Source of the DNA: Bartonella sp. AU18XJBT
GTDB lineage: Bacteria; Pseudomonadota; Alphaproteobacteria; Rhizobiales; Rhizobiaceae
NCBI RefSeq assembly: GCF_028618595.1
Contig: NZ_JAQITE010000003.1
Coordinates: forward strand, 1 to 64,000
DNA: 64,000 nt
Reading direction: 5' to 3'
Positions 47,922 to 58,071 of this stretch are shown here, one piece after another. The notes beneath the pieces were generated by a model. It worked only from the letters and a program-made list of their open reading frames with translations, had not been told where the DNA came from and ran no database searches. The position numbers were made by a program, and so were the translations under genes. Position 1 is the first letter of the stretch. Each line of letters starts with the position of its first letter.

Positions 47922-50495
47922 ATGAATATCGTTATCGTTGAATCTCCAGCAAAGGCAAAAACAATTAATAAATATCTTGGGTCTCAATACAAAGTTGTCG
48001 CATCATTTGGACATGTTCGTGATTTACCTGCAAAAGATGGTTCTGTTTTACCAGATCAAGATTTTTCTATGAAATGGGATATAGATTCTGCTGCCGCTAA
48101 ACGCTTAAATGAAATAGCAAAAGCCGTTAAAGAAGCCGATAGCCTTATATTAGCAACAGACCCTGATCGTGAAGGGGAAGCTATTTCTTGGCATATTCTG
48201 GATGTTCTTCGTCAAAAAAAAGTTTTAAAAGATAAACCTATCAAAAGAGTTGTCTTCAATGCCATCACCAAAGAGTCTGTGCTTGATGCTATGAACAATC
48301 CACGTGATATTGATACATCACTTGTAGATGCTTATCTTGCACGTCGCGCTCTTGATTATCTCGTTGGTTTTACACTTTCACCTGTTTTATGGCGAAAACT
48401 CCCTGGTGCACGTTCAGCTGGACGCGTTCAATCGGTTGCTTTGCGCATTATTTGTGATCGTGAATCAGAAATAGAACATTTTATCAAAGAAGATTATTGG
48501 TCCATTACAACACAGTTAAAAACCCTCCGAAATGATAGTTTCCAAGCAAGATTGACAATGTTCAATCAAAGAAAAATATGCAAGCTTGATATTCAATCTC
48601 AAGAACAAGCAGACCAAATTCGCTTTATGTTGGAGAAAGCCCAATATCATACCCTCAGTGTTGAAGCAAAACCTACAAAGAGAAATCCTTTTCCTCCATT
48701 TACAACCTCCACACTACAACAAGCAGCTTCTTCAAAATTAGGATTTTCAGCTTCTCGCACTATGCAAATTGCCCAAAAGCTTTATGAAGGCATTGAAATT
48801 AATGGTGAAACAGCAGGGCTTATTACTTATATGCGTACCGATGGTGTGCAAATAGCACCAGAGGCTATTGATTCAGCACGAAAAGTTATTCATGAAACTT
48901 TCGGTAAAGACTATATTCCTGAAAAGCCACGTTTTTATTCAACAAAGGCAAAAAATGCACAGGAAGCACACGAAGCGATCCGCCCAACAGATTTTCAACG
49001 CAATCCTAGTCAAGTCCGTAATTTTCTCGATAGCGATCAAGCAAAGCTCTATGAGCTGATATGGAAGCGTGCTATTGCCAGCCAAATGCGTTCTGCTGAA
49101 ATTGAACGTACAACTGTTGAAATTGAAGCACAGCAAGGAGAAAACCGTGCAAATCTACGAGCAACAGGATCTGTTATTCGCTTTGATGGCTTTATTTCCG
49201 TCTACACCGATCAACGAGACGAAGAAAATAATGAAGAAAATGAAACAACACGTTTACCACAAATAAACACTGGTGAAGCACTTACAAAAGAAAAAGTTGA
49301 ATCTGTACAACATACCACAGAGCCCCCTTCTCGCTATTCTGAAGCTTCATTAATTAAAAAGCTTGAGGAGTTAGGAATTGGTCGTCCTTCAACTTATGCC
49401 TCCACATTGGCGACATTGTGTGACCGTGGATATATTGTAATTGATAAACGAAAGCTTATTCCCAATGCTAAGGGACGTATTGTTACAGCCTTTCTTGAAA
49501 ATTTTTTTAATCGCTATGTAGAATATGGTTTCACAGCAGATCTTGAAGAAAAGCTGGATCTTATCTCTGATGGAAAACTTTCTTGGAAAGATGTATTGCG
49601 AGATTTTTGGGATGGATTTAATGCATCTATTTGCAATATCCAAGAGCTCCGTATAACCAATGTCCTTGATGTTTTAAATGTAACATTAGCACCTATCGCC
49701 TTTCCTGAACGCGAAGATGGAAGTGATGTGCGTTCCTGTCCTCTTTGTAAAAGTGGTCAATTATCATTAAAACTCGGTCGTTATGGTGCTTTTGTTGGCT
49801 GTTCCAATTATCCCGAATGTAAGTACACACGCCAACTTGGTACAGATATTGGAGAAGAGAATGAAGCTGTACGCAATGATGAACCTGTTATACTTGGTAT
49901 TGACCCTGAAACAGGGAAAGATATCTCTCTTCGCAGTGGCCGGTTTGGTCCCTATATTCAACTTGGTGAAAGCAAAGAAGTTAAGCGTGCAGGACTACCA
50001 AAAGAATGGCAGGCAGAAAATGTAACCCTTGATAAAGCCTTGGCTTTACTATCCCTTCCCCGTGAAATTGGCATTCATCCCGAAACTGGAAAAATAATCA
50101 CGGCTACGATTGGACGATATGGTCCCTATCTTAGCCATAACGGAAAATCTGCGCGCCTTCTTCATGCAGATGAAGTTTTTGATATTGGTATCAATCGCGC
50201 TGTTACAGTATTGGCAGAACAACAAGAAAACAAAACCAAGCAAAGCAGAACAACAGCTGCAGCATTGGCAACATTAGGAGAGCATCCCGAAGGAGGAACT
50301 ATTACCGTGCGCAACGGGCGTTATGGTCCTTATGTCAATTGGGGTAAAATTAATGCAACATTGCCAAAAGATAAAGAGCCCATTAATGTAACATTGCCAG
50401 AGGCATTAGAACTTATATCAGCTAAAGTATCGAGTAAAAAAACAACTTCAAAAAGAGCTTCTTCTAAAACAAAAGCAAAAATAAAAGAGACATAA
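47922..50495 (+). CDS. topA: DNA topoisomerase I
   Basis: Type IA topoisomerase that relaxes negative supercoils. Toprim domain at the start (NIVIVESPAKAKTINKYLGS, LATDPDREGEAISWHI), the active-site Tyr in GLITYMRTDGVQ, and EELGIGRPSTYASTLATLCD. A zinc-finger-like CPLCKSGQLSLKLGRYGAFVG with CSNYPEC follows, then GRFGPYIQLGE / GRYGPYLSHNG / GRYGPYVNWGK repeats and a Lys-rich tail (KKTTSKRASSKTKAK). I use ATG 47922, the conserved position, rather than the start 12 bases upstream; 857 residues. Only 3 bases separate it from rnr. Confidence 0.96.
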   Translation: MNIVIVESPAKAKTINKYLGSQYKVVASFGHVRDLPAKDGSVLPDQDFSMKWDIDSAAAKRLNEIAKAVKEADSLILATDPDREGEAISWHILDVLRQKKVLKDKPIKRVVFNAITKESVLDAMNNPRDIDTSLVDAYLARRALDYLVGFTLSPVLWRKLPGARSAGRVQSVALRIICDRESEIEHFIKEDYWSITTQLKTLRNDSFQARLTMFNQRKICKLDIQSQEQADQIRFMLEKAQYHTLSVEAKPTKRNPFPPFTTSTLQQAASSKLGFSASRTMQIAQKLYEGIEINGETAGLITYMRTDGVQIAPEAIDSARKVIHETFGKDYIPEKPRFYSTKAKNAQEAHEAIRPTDFQRNPSQVRNFLDSDQAKLYELIWKRAIASQMRSAEIERTTVEIEAQQGENRANLRATGSVIRFDGFISVYTDQRDEENNEENETTRLPQINTGEALTKEKVESVQHTTEPPSRYSEASLIKKLEELGIGRPSTYASTLATLCDRGYIVIDKRKLIPNAKGRIVTAFLENFFNRYVEYGFTADLEEKLDLISDGKLSWKDVLRDFWDGFNASICNIQELRITNVLDVLNVTLAPIAFPEREDGSDVRSCPLCKSGQLSLKLGRYGAFVGCSNYPECKYTRQLGTDIGEENEAVRNDEPVILGIDPETGKDISLRSGRFGPYIQLGESKEVKRAGLPKEWQAENVTLDKALALLSLPREIGIHPETGKIITATIGRYGPYLSHNGKSARLLHADEVFDIGINRAVTVLAEQQENKTKQSRTTAAALATLGEHPEGGTITVRNGRYGPYVNWGKINATLPKDKEPINVTLPEALELISAKVSSKKTTSKRASSKTKAKIKET

Positions 50496-50498
50496 ATT

Positions 50499-52775
50499 TT
50501 GGCTAAAGGTGAAAAAAACATAAAATATCTCTCCTCATTCAAAGGGAAAAAAAATCTCAATAAGGAAGAAATCCTTTCTTTTATAAATGAGAATCCTAAC
50601 CACTCAAGTAAACGAGAAATCGCCAAAGCTTTTAACTTAAAAGGCGATTCTCGTATTTGGCTTAGAGATATATTACGTGAGTTGAAGGATCAAAATCTTA
50701 TATCTAAACAGCGCAAAAGAGCAATAAACAAAGGAAAATTACCTCCTGTTACTTTAGTAAAAATTATCGGACATGATAAAGATGGAAGTTTTATTGCACA
50801 ACCTCTTGAATGGGACGATTCTCCAAAGCCCAAGATTGAAATACACTCTTTTCATCACATAAAAGGAAGTAGTATTGGTGTTGGAGATCATATTCTTGTA
50901 AAAGTTTTTCGAAATAAAAATTCTGAAAGCTCAAGCCCCCCTTATACGGGACGAATTATTCGTAAAATTGATGTATCTCCCAAAAGCGCATTTGCTGTTG
51001 TACGAAAATTGGAAAATAATCAATGGCGCCTTGATCCTATAGACCGCAAAACCAATGAACTCATTGTTGAAATGTCTCCAGAAATGAAGGTTGAAATTGG
51101 TGATCTCGTTGAAGTCGAAATTAAAAAAAATACTGGTTACGGATTAAAGAGCGCAAAAATAAAGAATGTTTTAGGGCACATTAAGAGTGAAAAAACACTC
51201 TCAATGATAGCGATTCTTTCGAAAGGAATTCCTTATATTTTTCCTGAAAGTGTTCTTGAGCAAGTCAAACATATCAAAGCTGCCAATATGGATAATCGTG
51301 AAGATTGGCGACAATTACCATTTATTACAATTGATCCACCAGATGCAAAAGATCATGATGATGCAGTTTATGCAACCAAGGATGAGGACCCAGAAAATAA
51401 TGATGGTTGGATTATTATTGTGGCCATTGCAGATGTTTCTTACTATATCAAAGCAGGAAGCGCTTTAGATAAAGAAGCATTGAAACGCGGAAATTCTGTT
51501 TATTTTCCCGATACCGTTGTGCCAATGTTACCTGAACGCCTTTCTCATGATTTATGTTCTCTGCGTGAAGGAAAAGAAAGACCAGCTTTAGCCGTTCGTA
51601 TGATTTTTGATGCAAACGGTAATAAACGAAAACATAGTTTTCATCGTATTATGATTCGTGTAAGAGCCAAACTTTCTTATCAAGAAGTACAATTGGCAAA
51701 AAAAGAACATATCAATGAAAAAACAGCCGCTCTTTTTGAGAACATTTTACAACCCTTATGGGCAGCCTATGTGTGCCTTAAAGCTGCGCGAAATCGTCGC
51801 CAACCACTAGAATTAGAAATAGCAGAAAAAAAAATTATTCTTGATCAAAATGGAAGCATAAAAGATGTTGTGAATGAAGAACATCTAGAAGCACATCGTT
51901 TAATTGAAGAGTTTATGATACAAGCCAATATTGCAGCTTCTGAAACATTAAAACAACATCATCAGCCCCTCATCTATCGTATTCATGATAAGCCCTCTCT
52001 TGCAAAACAAGAAATATTGCGGAATTTTCTTCAAAGTTTAGGGATATCACTCTCTAAAAGTGCTGAATTAACATCAGAACGTCTTAATAGAATTTTAGAA
52101 AAGGTCGCTCATACTCAACAACAAGAACTGGTCAACCAAGTTATTCTGCGCTCACAATCACAAGCAGAATATCATCCTAAAAATATCGGACACTTTGGTT
52201 TAAACCTACATAATTATACACATTTTACATCCCCCATCCGTCGTTATGCTGATCTTATTATTCATCGAGCACTCATTAAAGTTCTCAAATTAGGAAATGA
52301 TCAATTAACAGATACACAAGAACAAAATCTTGCAGAAATTGCTACGCAAATTTCTTTATACGAGCGCCGTGCAATGATGGCTGAAAGGGAAACTATTGAT
52401 CGGCTTGTTGCTCACTATTTAACGAATAAAATTGGCCGTATTTTTACAGGTCGCATTTCCGGAGTTACAAAAGCAGGTCTTTTTATCTCACTTGATAAAC
52501 TCAATACAGATGGTTTTGTCCATATTTCTACACTTAAAAATGATTATTATCATTTTGATGAAGCACAACATGTTCTTGTAGGACAGCGTAGCCATAAAGG
52601 CTATCAGCTCAGTGATGTTGTAGAAGTAAAACTTATAACGGTACAACCTTTTGCTGGCGCTTTATGCTTTGAGCTATTAACAAAACCTCGTCCAATAAAA
52701 TTTTCATCAACATCCTACCATAAAAACAAATTAAAAAAACAAAAGCATACTTTTTATGAGAGCAGAAAATATTAA
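50499..52775 (+). CDS. rnr: ribonuclease R
   Basis: Processive 3'-5' exoribonuclease for structured RNA. An N-terminal winged-helix part (FINENPNHSSKREIAKAFNL), cold-shock-like domains, the RNB catalytic domain with TIDPPDAKDHDDAVYA (metal-binding Asp cluster) and FTSPIRRYADLIIHRALIKV, and an S1 domain (FTGRISGVTKAGLFISLDKL). A basic tail closes it. The length is 758. The start is TTG 50499, directly after topA; no ATG lies nearby. Confidence 0.95.
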   Translation: MAKGEKNIKYLSSFKGKKNLNKEEILSFINENPNHSSKREIAKAFNLKGDSRIWLRDILRELKDQNLISKQRKRAINKGKLPPVTLVKIIGHDKDGSFIAQPLEWDDSPKPKIEIHSFHHIKGSSIGVGDHILVKVFRNKNSESSSPPYTGRIIRKIDVSPKSAFAVVRKLENNQWRLDPIDRKTNELIVEMSPEMKVEIGDLVEVEIKKNTGYGLKSAKIKNVLGHIKSEKTLSMIAILSKGIPYIFPESVLEQVKHIKAANMDNREDWRQLPFITIDPPDAKDHDDAVYATKDEDPENNDGWIIIVAIADVSYYIKAGSALDKEALKRGNSVYFPDTVVPMLPERLSHDLCSLREGKERPALAVRMIFDANGNKRKHSFHRIMIRVRAKLSYQEVQLAKKEHINEKTAALFENILQPLWAAYVCLKAARNRRQPLELEIAEKKIILDQNGSIKDVVNEEHLEAHRLIEEFMIQANIAASETLKQHHQPLIYRIHDKPSLAKQEILRNFLQSLGISLSKSAELTSERLNRILEKVAHTQQQELVNQVILRSQSQAEYHPKNIGHFGLNLHNYTHFTSPIRRYADLIIHRALIKVLKLGNDQLTDTQEQNLAEIATQISLYERRAMMAERETIDRLVAHYLTNKIGRIFTGRISGVTKAGLFISLDKLNTDGFVHISTLKNDYYHFDEAQHVLVGQRSHKGYQLSDVVEVKLITVQPFAGALCFELLTKPRPIKFSSTSYHKNKLKKQKHTFYESRKY

Positions 52776-53147
52776 TTAAAAACAAAAAACATTTTTATAA
52801 TTTTTATTTTCTTATTTTTTGTATTAAAGTGTAAAAAGTTTTATTAAAAATTTTAAAGTTATTGATTCACTACTAAACATAATATAAATAACAAATATAA
52901 TAATATATAGTTAATTTATTCTACAAAAATATATATAATATTTAGCATTTATATTATTTTATATATACAATTTTCTTTATCATATAGGAGGACATCTTTT
53001 ATTATTATATCTATAATAACCATATAAAAATCTTGCAGTTTTTTATACTCAGGAAATGAGAGAAACTGCAAAAGATAGTTGGGGCTTCCTTTCATTTCAG
53101 CTCATCTTTTTATTGTTTAAATCAACAAAAGTACCTTAACCATTCTC
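52776..53147. other. AT-rich gene-free stretch
   Basis: About 370 bp of very AT-rich sequence between rnr and the broken transporter. No hairpin or gene was recognised. Confidence 0.45.
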
Positions 53148-54320
53148 ATGAAAAAAAAACTTTTGACTCTCAAAACAATTCTTTGCGTGTAATTATTGCA
53201 GCTATTGCAACTATTGGCACTGTTGGAACAGCATTGGCAATGGGAACACAACTTGTTTCTCTTCTTATGGCAGAGAAAGGTATTTCCAATAGTATGATCG
53301 GCTATAGTGGAACTGTTGGTGGAATTGCCACAATTGTTGCAGCTATTTTTACGTCTCGAATTGCCTTATGCTTAGGCATCGCTCAAACAATATTGCTTAT
53401 GATGGCGATAGGATCTTTAAGTTTTTTAGGATTCTATTTTTTTGATCCCATATGGGTTTGGTTTATTTTAAAGTTTATATTACATTTCAGCATGACAATT
53501 ATGTTTATCCTATCAGAGTTTTGGATCAACAGTTATGCTCCCCCCAAAAAAACGCGGTTTGATTCTTTCTATTTATTCTATTGTCTTAGGATTAGGGTTT
53601 GTGATAGGTCTAATGCTGTTAGCGAAAGTGGGAACACAAGGATTTATTCCTTTTGCTGTTGGCTATAGCCTTATTATACTTGCTACTATACCAATTCTTG
53701 CAGCTTGGAAATTAAGTCCGGAATTTCAAAAAAAACAATATACGTCATTTTTTCGTTATCTTTTTCACGTTCCAAGCGCAATGGTGGCCGTCTTTATTTA
53801 CGGAGCCATTTAAATGGGCGTATTAACTCTTATAATACCCTTTAGTTTATCCATTGGTTATAATGAGAATGAAGCAGCAAACTTTATGGCAACCCTTGCG
53901 CTCGGGAATGTTTTCCTCTTAATTCCTATCAGCATTATAAGCGATTATGACAAAGATCGATGCTATCCGCTGATACGTTGCGCTATCTTAGGTTTTGTGG
54001 GAACTTTCATGGTACCATGGATCATTCAATATCCATGGATTCTGATGCTTTTTTCTTCCTTCTTGGTGGTGTATTAGCGAGCCTTTATACAATCGGTCTT
54101 GTACATCTAGGAGCACACCTCAAGAGACAAAAACTTGCTGCTGCTAATTCTGCTTTTATTTTTTTGCTATGGAATTGGTATACTTATCAGACCAACCTTT
54201 ATCGGAAAATCCATGGATATCTTTAATCCCTTCGGTTTTTCAATAGCTATGGCTGTTTTTTTCAGTTTATATGTCATTTTTGTATTTGTCCAACTTATGA
54301 GAAAATCAATCAGCTCTTGA
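53148..54320 (+). pseudogene. MFS transporter, multiply broken
   Basis: Hydrophobic segments in several frames together form one major-facilitator protein: VGTALAMGTQLVSLLMAEKG, ISNSMIGYSGTVGGIATIVA, then LILSIYSIVLGLGFVIGLML, then LLGGVLASLYTIGLVHLGAH, then FNPFGFSIAMAVFFSLYVIF. At least five lesions interrupt it: one base short in the A9 run after ATG 53148, a shift in the C6/A7 tract near 53540-53552, an in-frame TAA at 53811, a shift near 54040-54060 and another in the T-rich tract near 54160. Most are in homopolymers. In relatives a transporter sits between rnr and rpmG, so this is a recently lost orthologue. Substrate unknown. Confidence 0.85.
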
Positions 54321-54424
54321 CTTTTTTGAGAACATCCGTAGTGTCGCTGAAAAATCTGATGACTTCAGAAGTAGGTTTTGATAGCAATATAATATTTTTT
54401 CAGTATAAATAAGGTTCTTACATT

Positions 54425-54592
54425 ATGGCTAAAGCAGCAACCATTAAGATCAAGCTTTTATCAACTGCAGATACTGGTTTTTTCTATGTAACAAAGAAAA
54501 ACAGCCGTACAATGACAGATAAAATGAGCAAGCGTAAATATGATCCAGTTGTGAAAAAACACGTTGAATTTAAAGAAACGAAAATTAAGTAA
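54425..54592 (+). CDS. rpmG: 50S ribosomal protein L33
   Basis: A 55-residue ribosomal protein: [55 protein letters not shown]. This is the cysteine-free form of L33, which does not bind zinc. It begins at ATG 54425 and ends at TAA 54590-54592. It is below the size usually flagged by simple gene finding but is unmistakable. A hairpin follows 39 bases after the stop. Confidence 0.96.
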   Translation: MAKAATIKIKLLSTADTGFFYVTKKNSRTMTDKMSKRKYDPVVKKHVEFKETKIK

Positions 54593-54630
54593 ATAGAATT
54601 ATCATTGAATTGATAGATTTTATACTCCAA

Positions 54631-54652
54631 AAGCAATGTGGGGGCATTGCTT
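54631..54652 (+). terminator. hairpin after rpmG
   Basis: AAGCAATG / CATTGCTT with a 6-base TGGGGG loop. The T-rich run (TTATTTTTT) starts about 9 bases after the stem, so termination may be imperfect. It is the only stem near the gene. Confidence 0.6.
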
Positions 54653-54920
54653 CTCAAAGTTATTTTTTAGGGGTGTTTTTTGTTTCCTTGTTTTAAAAAA
54701 ATGCTTTTAAATTTGTATGTTTTGTACGAATTTGGATAAGTTGATTTATTATTTAAGTTGCTTACATATATTCTACATGAGTATTGATTATTGTGCTATC
54801 TAACGAGATTTTTTTCATTAAAACGAGACATTGTTTCGTCATATAAATGGAATTTCGGACGAATTATAAGCAATACTAAAATAGAGTGCGTTATAATAAT
54901 GTTAGCAGTTTCTTTGTTTC

Positions 54921-55481
54921 ATGAAAAAACTTTTTCCTCATTTTAATCTAAGAAGTTTAAAAAAAATTACCGGTTTCAGTATTTTTATCACTGCTACCTT
55001 TCTTATTATTATGTCAATTTATTTTAAGCAGAATCAGTCGTTGTCTCAAAAAGAAATTTTTTCTTCTCAAAACTCTGTTAAAGGAAATGCAGTAATCATT
55101 GATGGCGATTCTATCATGATTTCTTCAATTAGGATTCGACTTGCGGGAATTGATGCTCCTGAACTCCACCAATTTTGTGGAAAAAAGGAGAAACGCTACC
55201 CTTGTGGGCTTGAGGCAAAAAAATATTTAGAAAAACTAATAGAAAATCAAACTGTTACATGTCTCTGGCATAAAACGGACCAATACCGTCGTATCCTTGC
55301 AACATGTAAAACAAAACAAGTTAGCAATATCAACGCGACGCTTGTACATAATGGTTGGGCTGTAAGTTATTATGAATATCCCAAAGAAGAACAAGAAGCT
55401 AGAAGGAAAAAGAAAGGAATATGGGCATCAAGTTTTCAACGACCGCGAGAATGGCGCAAAGCAAATCCTCGCACAGAATAA
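54921..55481 (+). CDS. membrane-anchored thermonuclease-family protein
   Basis: A staphylococcal-nuclease-fold protein that would cleave DNA or RNA outside the cytoplasm. An N-terminal membrane segment (FSIFITATFLIIMSIYF) precedes the nuclease domain. Visible motifs: VIIDGDSIMI, IRLAGIDAPELHQFCG (Arg plus Asp region and the catalytic Glu), CGLEAKKYL and YRRILATC (second catalytic Arg). It ends GIWASSFQRPREWRKANP. The length of 186 is normal. The ATG at 54921 is preceded by only a weak ribosome site. Confidence 0.86.
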   Translation: MKKLFPHFNLRSLKKITGFSIFITATFLIIMSIYFKQNQSLSQKEIFSSQNSVKGNAVIIDGDSIMISSIRIRLAGIDAPELHQFCGKKEKRYPCGLEAKKYLEKLIENQTVTCLWHKTDQYRRILATCKTKQVSNINATLVHNGWAVSYYEYPKEEQEARRKKKGIWASSFQRPREWRKANPRTE

Positions 55482-55509
55482 GAAAAATATTTTTTAATTT
55501 CATTGACCA

Positions 55510-56139
55510 ATGAAACGATGTAATCAAATTATTAAACTTGAAAAAAAAATCTATTCCTGTCGTGTTTGTATCCAACAACCACATTATTTTCCTCCTCTTC
55601 CTCACGAACCAAATCCCGTCGTTTATTTATCCAATACGGCTTCGATTGCAATTGCAGGACAAGCACCGGGATTGCGTGTCCATGAAACTTCTATCCCTTT
55701 TAATGATCGCTCTGGTGAAAGGCTGCGTGATTGGCTGGGAGTAACGAAAGAAGAATTTTATAACAGATCTCTTTTTGCTATTGTTCCTATGGGATTTTGT
55801 TTTCCAGGTTATGACAAAAATAAAGCTGACTTACCACCGAGACGTGAATGTCGAGAAATATGGCATGAAAAGATATTTCAAGCGATGCCTCAAATAAAGC
55901 TTGTTCTTGCTATTGGCAGTTATGCGCAAAAATGGCATATTACGGAATTAAAACATAAAACTGTTTCAGCAACCGTTAGTGATTGGAGAAATATTCTTTC
56001 CATTCCCCAACCTCAAGGCTATAATGTTATGCCTTTGCCTCATCCATCATGGCGAAATACTTTTTGGTTACAGAAAAATCCATGGTTTAACGATGAGCTT
56101 ATTGTATATCTGCGCTGTTTGGTGCGTAAATTTTTATAA
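55510..56139 (+). CDS. uracil-DNA glycosylase superfamily protein
   Basis: UDG-superfamily fold. Motif A: IAIAGQAPGLRVHETSIPFN with RSGERLRDWLG; motif B: PLPHPSWRN, corresponding to the HPS motif. A CRVC pair near the N-terminus and two more cysteines (GFCFPG, RREC) suggest the iron-sulfur type (family 4/5-like). The length is 209. The actual lesion is not determined. It lies 28 bases after the nuclease gene and 21 bases before the Lrp gene, all in one direction. Confidence 0.82.
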   Translation: MKRCNQIIKLEKKIYSCRVCIQQPHYFPPLPHEPNPVVYLSNTASIAIAGQAPGLRVHETSIPFNDRSGERLRDWLGVTKEEFYNRSLFAIVPMGFCFPGYDKNKADLPPRRECREIWHEKIFQAMPQIKLVLAIGSYAQKWHITELKHKTVSATVSDWRNILSIPQPQGYNVMPLPHPSWRNTFWLQKNPWFNDELIVYLRCLVRKFL

Positions 56140-56160
56140 ATTAAAATATTGAGAAAAAAT

Positions 56161-56652
56161 ATGGATCGTCTTGACAGAAAAATTTTACATCTTTTGCAAG
56201 AAAATGCAACGCTTTCTGTTGCTGATATTGCTAAAAAAGTAGGACTTTCGACCACTCCTTGCTGGCGGAGAATTCAAAAACTTGAAGAAGATGGTGTTAT
56301 TCAGCGTCGTGTTGCCGTTCTTTCTCCAGAAAAAGTAAATGCGCACGTCACTGTTTTTGTGTCTATTCGCACAAACACACATAGTCATGAATGGTTTAAG
56401 CGTTTTTCAAAAATTGTGCAAGAATTCCGTGAAGTCATTGAATTTTATCGAATGAGTGGAGATATTGACTATTTATTGCGTGTTGTTGTGCCCAACATTG
56501 AAGCTTATGATCTTTTTTATAAAAAATTAATTTCTAAAATTGACATCCGTGATGTCTCATCTTCTTTCGCAATGGAACAGATTAAATATACAACGGAACT
56601 TCCACTTAATTATATTAAATTACACGACAAAACGCATGAACAAAATCCTTAA
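56161..56652 (+). CDS. Lrp/AsnC-family transcriptional regulator
   Basis: Small amino-acid-responsive regulator. Helix-turn-helix at residues 1-55 (MDRLDRKILHLLQENATLSV, ADIAKKVGLSTTPCWRRIQK) and a C-terminal RAM domain (VTVFVSIRTNTHSHEWFKRF, EFYRMSGDIDYLLRVVVPNI). I choose ATG 56161, the usual MDxxDRKIL start, with GAG before it, rather than the upstream TTG. The length is 163. The effector and targets are unknown. Confidence 0.9.
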   Translation: MDRLDRKILHLLQENATLSVADIAKKVGLSTTPCWRRIQKLEEDGVIQRRVAVLSPEKVNAHVTVFVSIRTNTHSHEWFKRFSKIVQEFREVIEFYRMSGDIDYLLRVVVPNIEAYDLFYKKLISKIDIRDVSSSFAMEQIKYTTELPLNYIKLHDKTHEQNP

Positions 56653-56700
56653 GAGTTTTTTATATCATCTCATTATCTTTTAGGCATTCAAACTTTCTTG

Positions 56701-57687
56701 TTAAAAAATCACCATTTGTGCATGTGTTAAAACAGCAGCTTTGACAATACCAGCTGCTATAGCTGCTCCTGTCCCTTCACCAAGACGCATCCCAAAATCC
56801 AGAAGTGGTTCTTTGCCAATTTTGTTTAAAAGTTTACGATGAGCTTTCTCAGAAGAAACATGTCCAACAAGGGTATGATCAAGAGCTTTTGGATGCATTT
56901 TATAAAGGACCGCTGCAGCTGCTGTTGCCACAAAACCATCTAAAATAACGGGTATTTTTTCTATTCTTGCTGCTAAAATAGCACCAACCATAGCTGCAAT
57001 TTCACGTCCTCCTAAGCGACGCATTATTTCAAAAGGATCATTAAAATAATCCTTATGTAAAGAAATAGCTGTCTTAACCGCAGCAATTTTACGCTGAGAA
57101 AAATCACCTTCTGATTCCATACCATTTTCTGTCCATTCTTCCACTTCTCCTCCAAACAATGCTAAGCATAAAGCTGAAGCTATTGTTGTGTTTCCAATGC
57201 CCATTTCTCCAATACATAAAAGATCTGTTCCACCCGCAATGGATTCCATTCCAAATGCCATTGTAGCAGCCGCACTCCGCTCATCCATCGCGGCATCCTT
57301 CGTAATATTCATTGTTGGATATTCCAATGCTAAATCAAAAATTTTTAATCCAAGATCATAAGCAATACAAATTTGATTGATAGCAGCTCCACCCGATGCA
57401 AAATTTTGCACCATCTTTTGTGTCATAGATTGTGGAAATGGTGTAACATTTTCTTCTACTATACCATGGTTTCCAGAAAAAATAGCGACTAAAGGTCGTG
57501 TTACGATGGGTTTTTCTGTCCCCCTCCATCCCGCATACCAAACAGCAATATCCCCTAGTTTTCCCAATGTTCCTTGCTCTTTTGTTAAGTTCTTTTGCCG
57601 TTTTTTTGCCAAAATTATAGAAAACTCATCAGCAACAGGTAAATTTGTAAGCAAAGCACGAAAATCATCAAATGGACTAGCGGTCAT
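56701..57687 (-). CDS. cobT: nicotinate-nucleotide-dimethylbenzimidazole phosphoribosyltransferase
   Basis: Makes alpha-ribazole phosphate for the lower ligand of cobalamin. Signatures: SGNHGIVEENVTPFPQSMTQ, MVQNFASGGAAINQI, GEMGIGNTT, LLDFGMRLGEGTGAAIAAGI. The Glu in the GEGTGA loop is the catalytic base position in the family. The length is 328. No other cobalamin gene is in the window, so it probably acts in lower-ligand remodelling or salvage. It is convergent with the Lrp gene. Confidence 0.93.
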   Translation of the reverse strand: MTASPFDDFRALLTNLPVADEFSIILAKKRQKNLTKEQGTLGKLGDIAVWYAGWRGTEKPIVTRPLVAIFSGNHGIVEENVTPFPQSMTQKMVQNFASGGAAINQICIAYDLGLKIFDLALEYPTMNITKDAAMDERSAAATMAFGMESIAGGTDLLCIGEMGIGNTTIASALCLALFGGEVEEWTENGMESEGDFSQRKIAAVKTAISLHKDYFNDPFEIMRRLGGREIAAMVGAILAARIEKIPVILDGFVATAAAAVLYKMHPKALDHTLVGHVSSEKAHRKLLNKIGKEPLLDFGMRLGEGTGAAIAAGIVKAAVLTHAQMVIF

Positions 57688-58071
57688 AAGGATACCTTTT
57701 AAAATCTACAATGTTTATGAAAATCACGTCATATAGATAGGATATGAATAATTTGTTGTTTTTTTAAACAGTGCTTCAAAAATGTAAATATTATGAAAGC
57801 AATGATTTCTATTTTCTAATCAAATAACGAACATGCAAAATTTAAAATATTATCAATATGTTATTACTATTTTTACACTATGCTCTTAACCTATTTCTCT
57901 ATTCAATAGGAGCAATCAGCATGTTGCTTAATACATAAATTCTAACACTCCTCCTATAACAAAAATTGTAAACTTTCAAAAACTTATAAAATTGAAAGGA
58001 TCAAAATTATCGCAAAGAAATCAAAACACAAAGGATCACAACTTTAACATATGTTAATTATCAAGCTGTTA
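57688..58071. other. gene-free stretch
   Basis: About 380 bp of AT-rich sequence between cobT and dusA. No gene or repeat was recognised. Confidence 0.4.
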
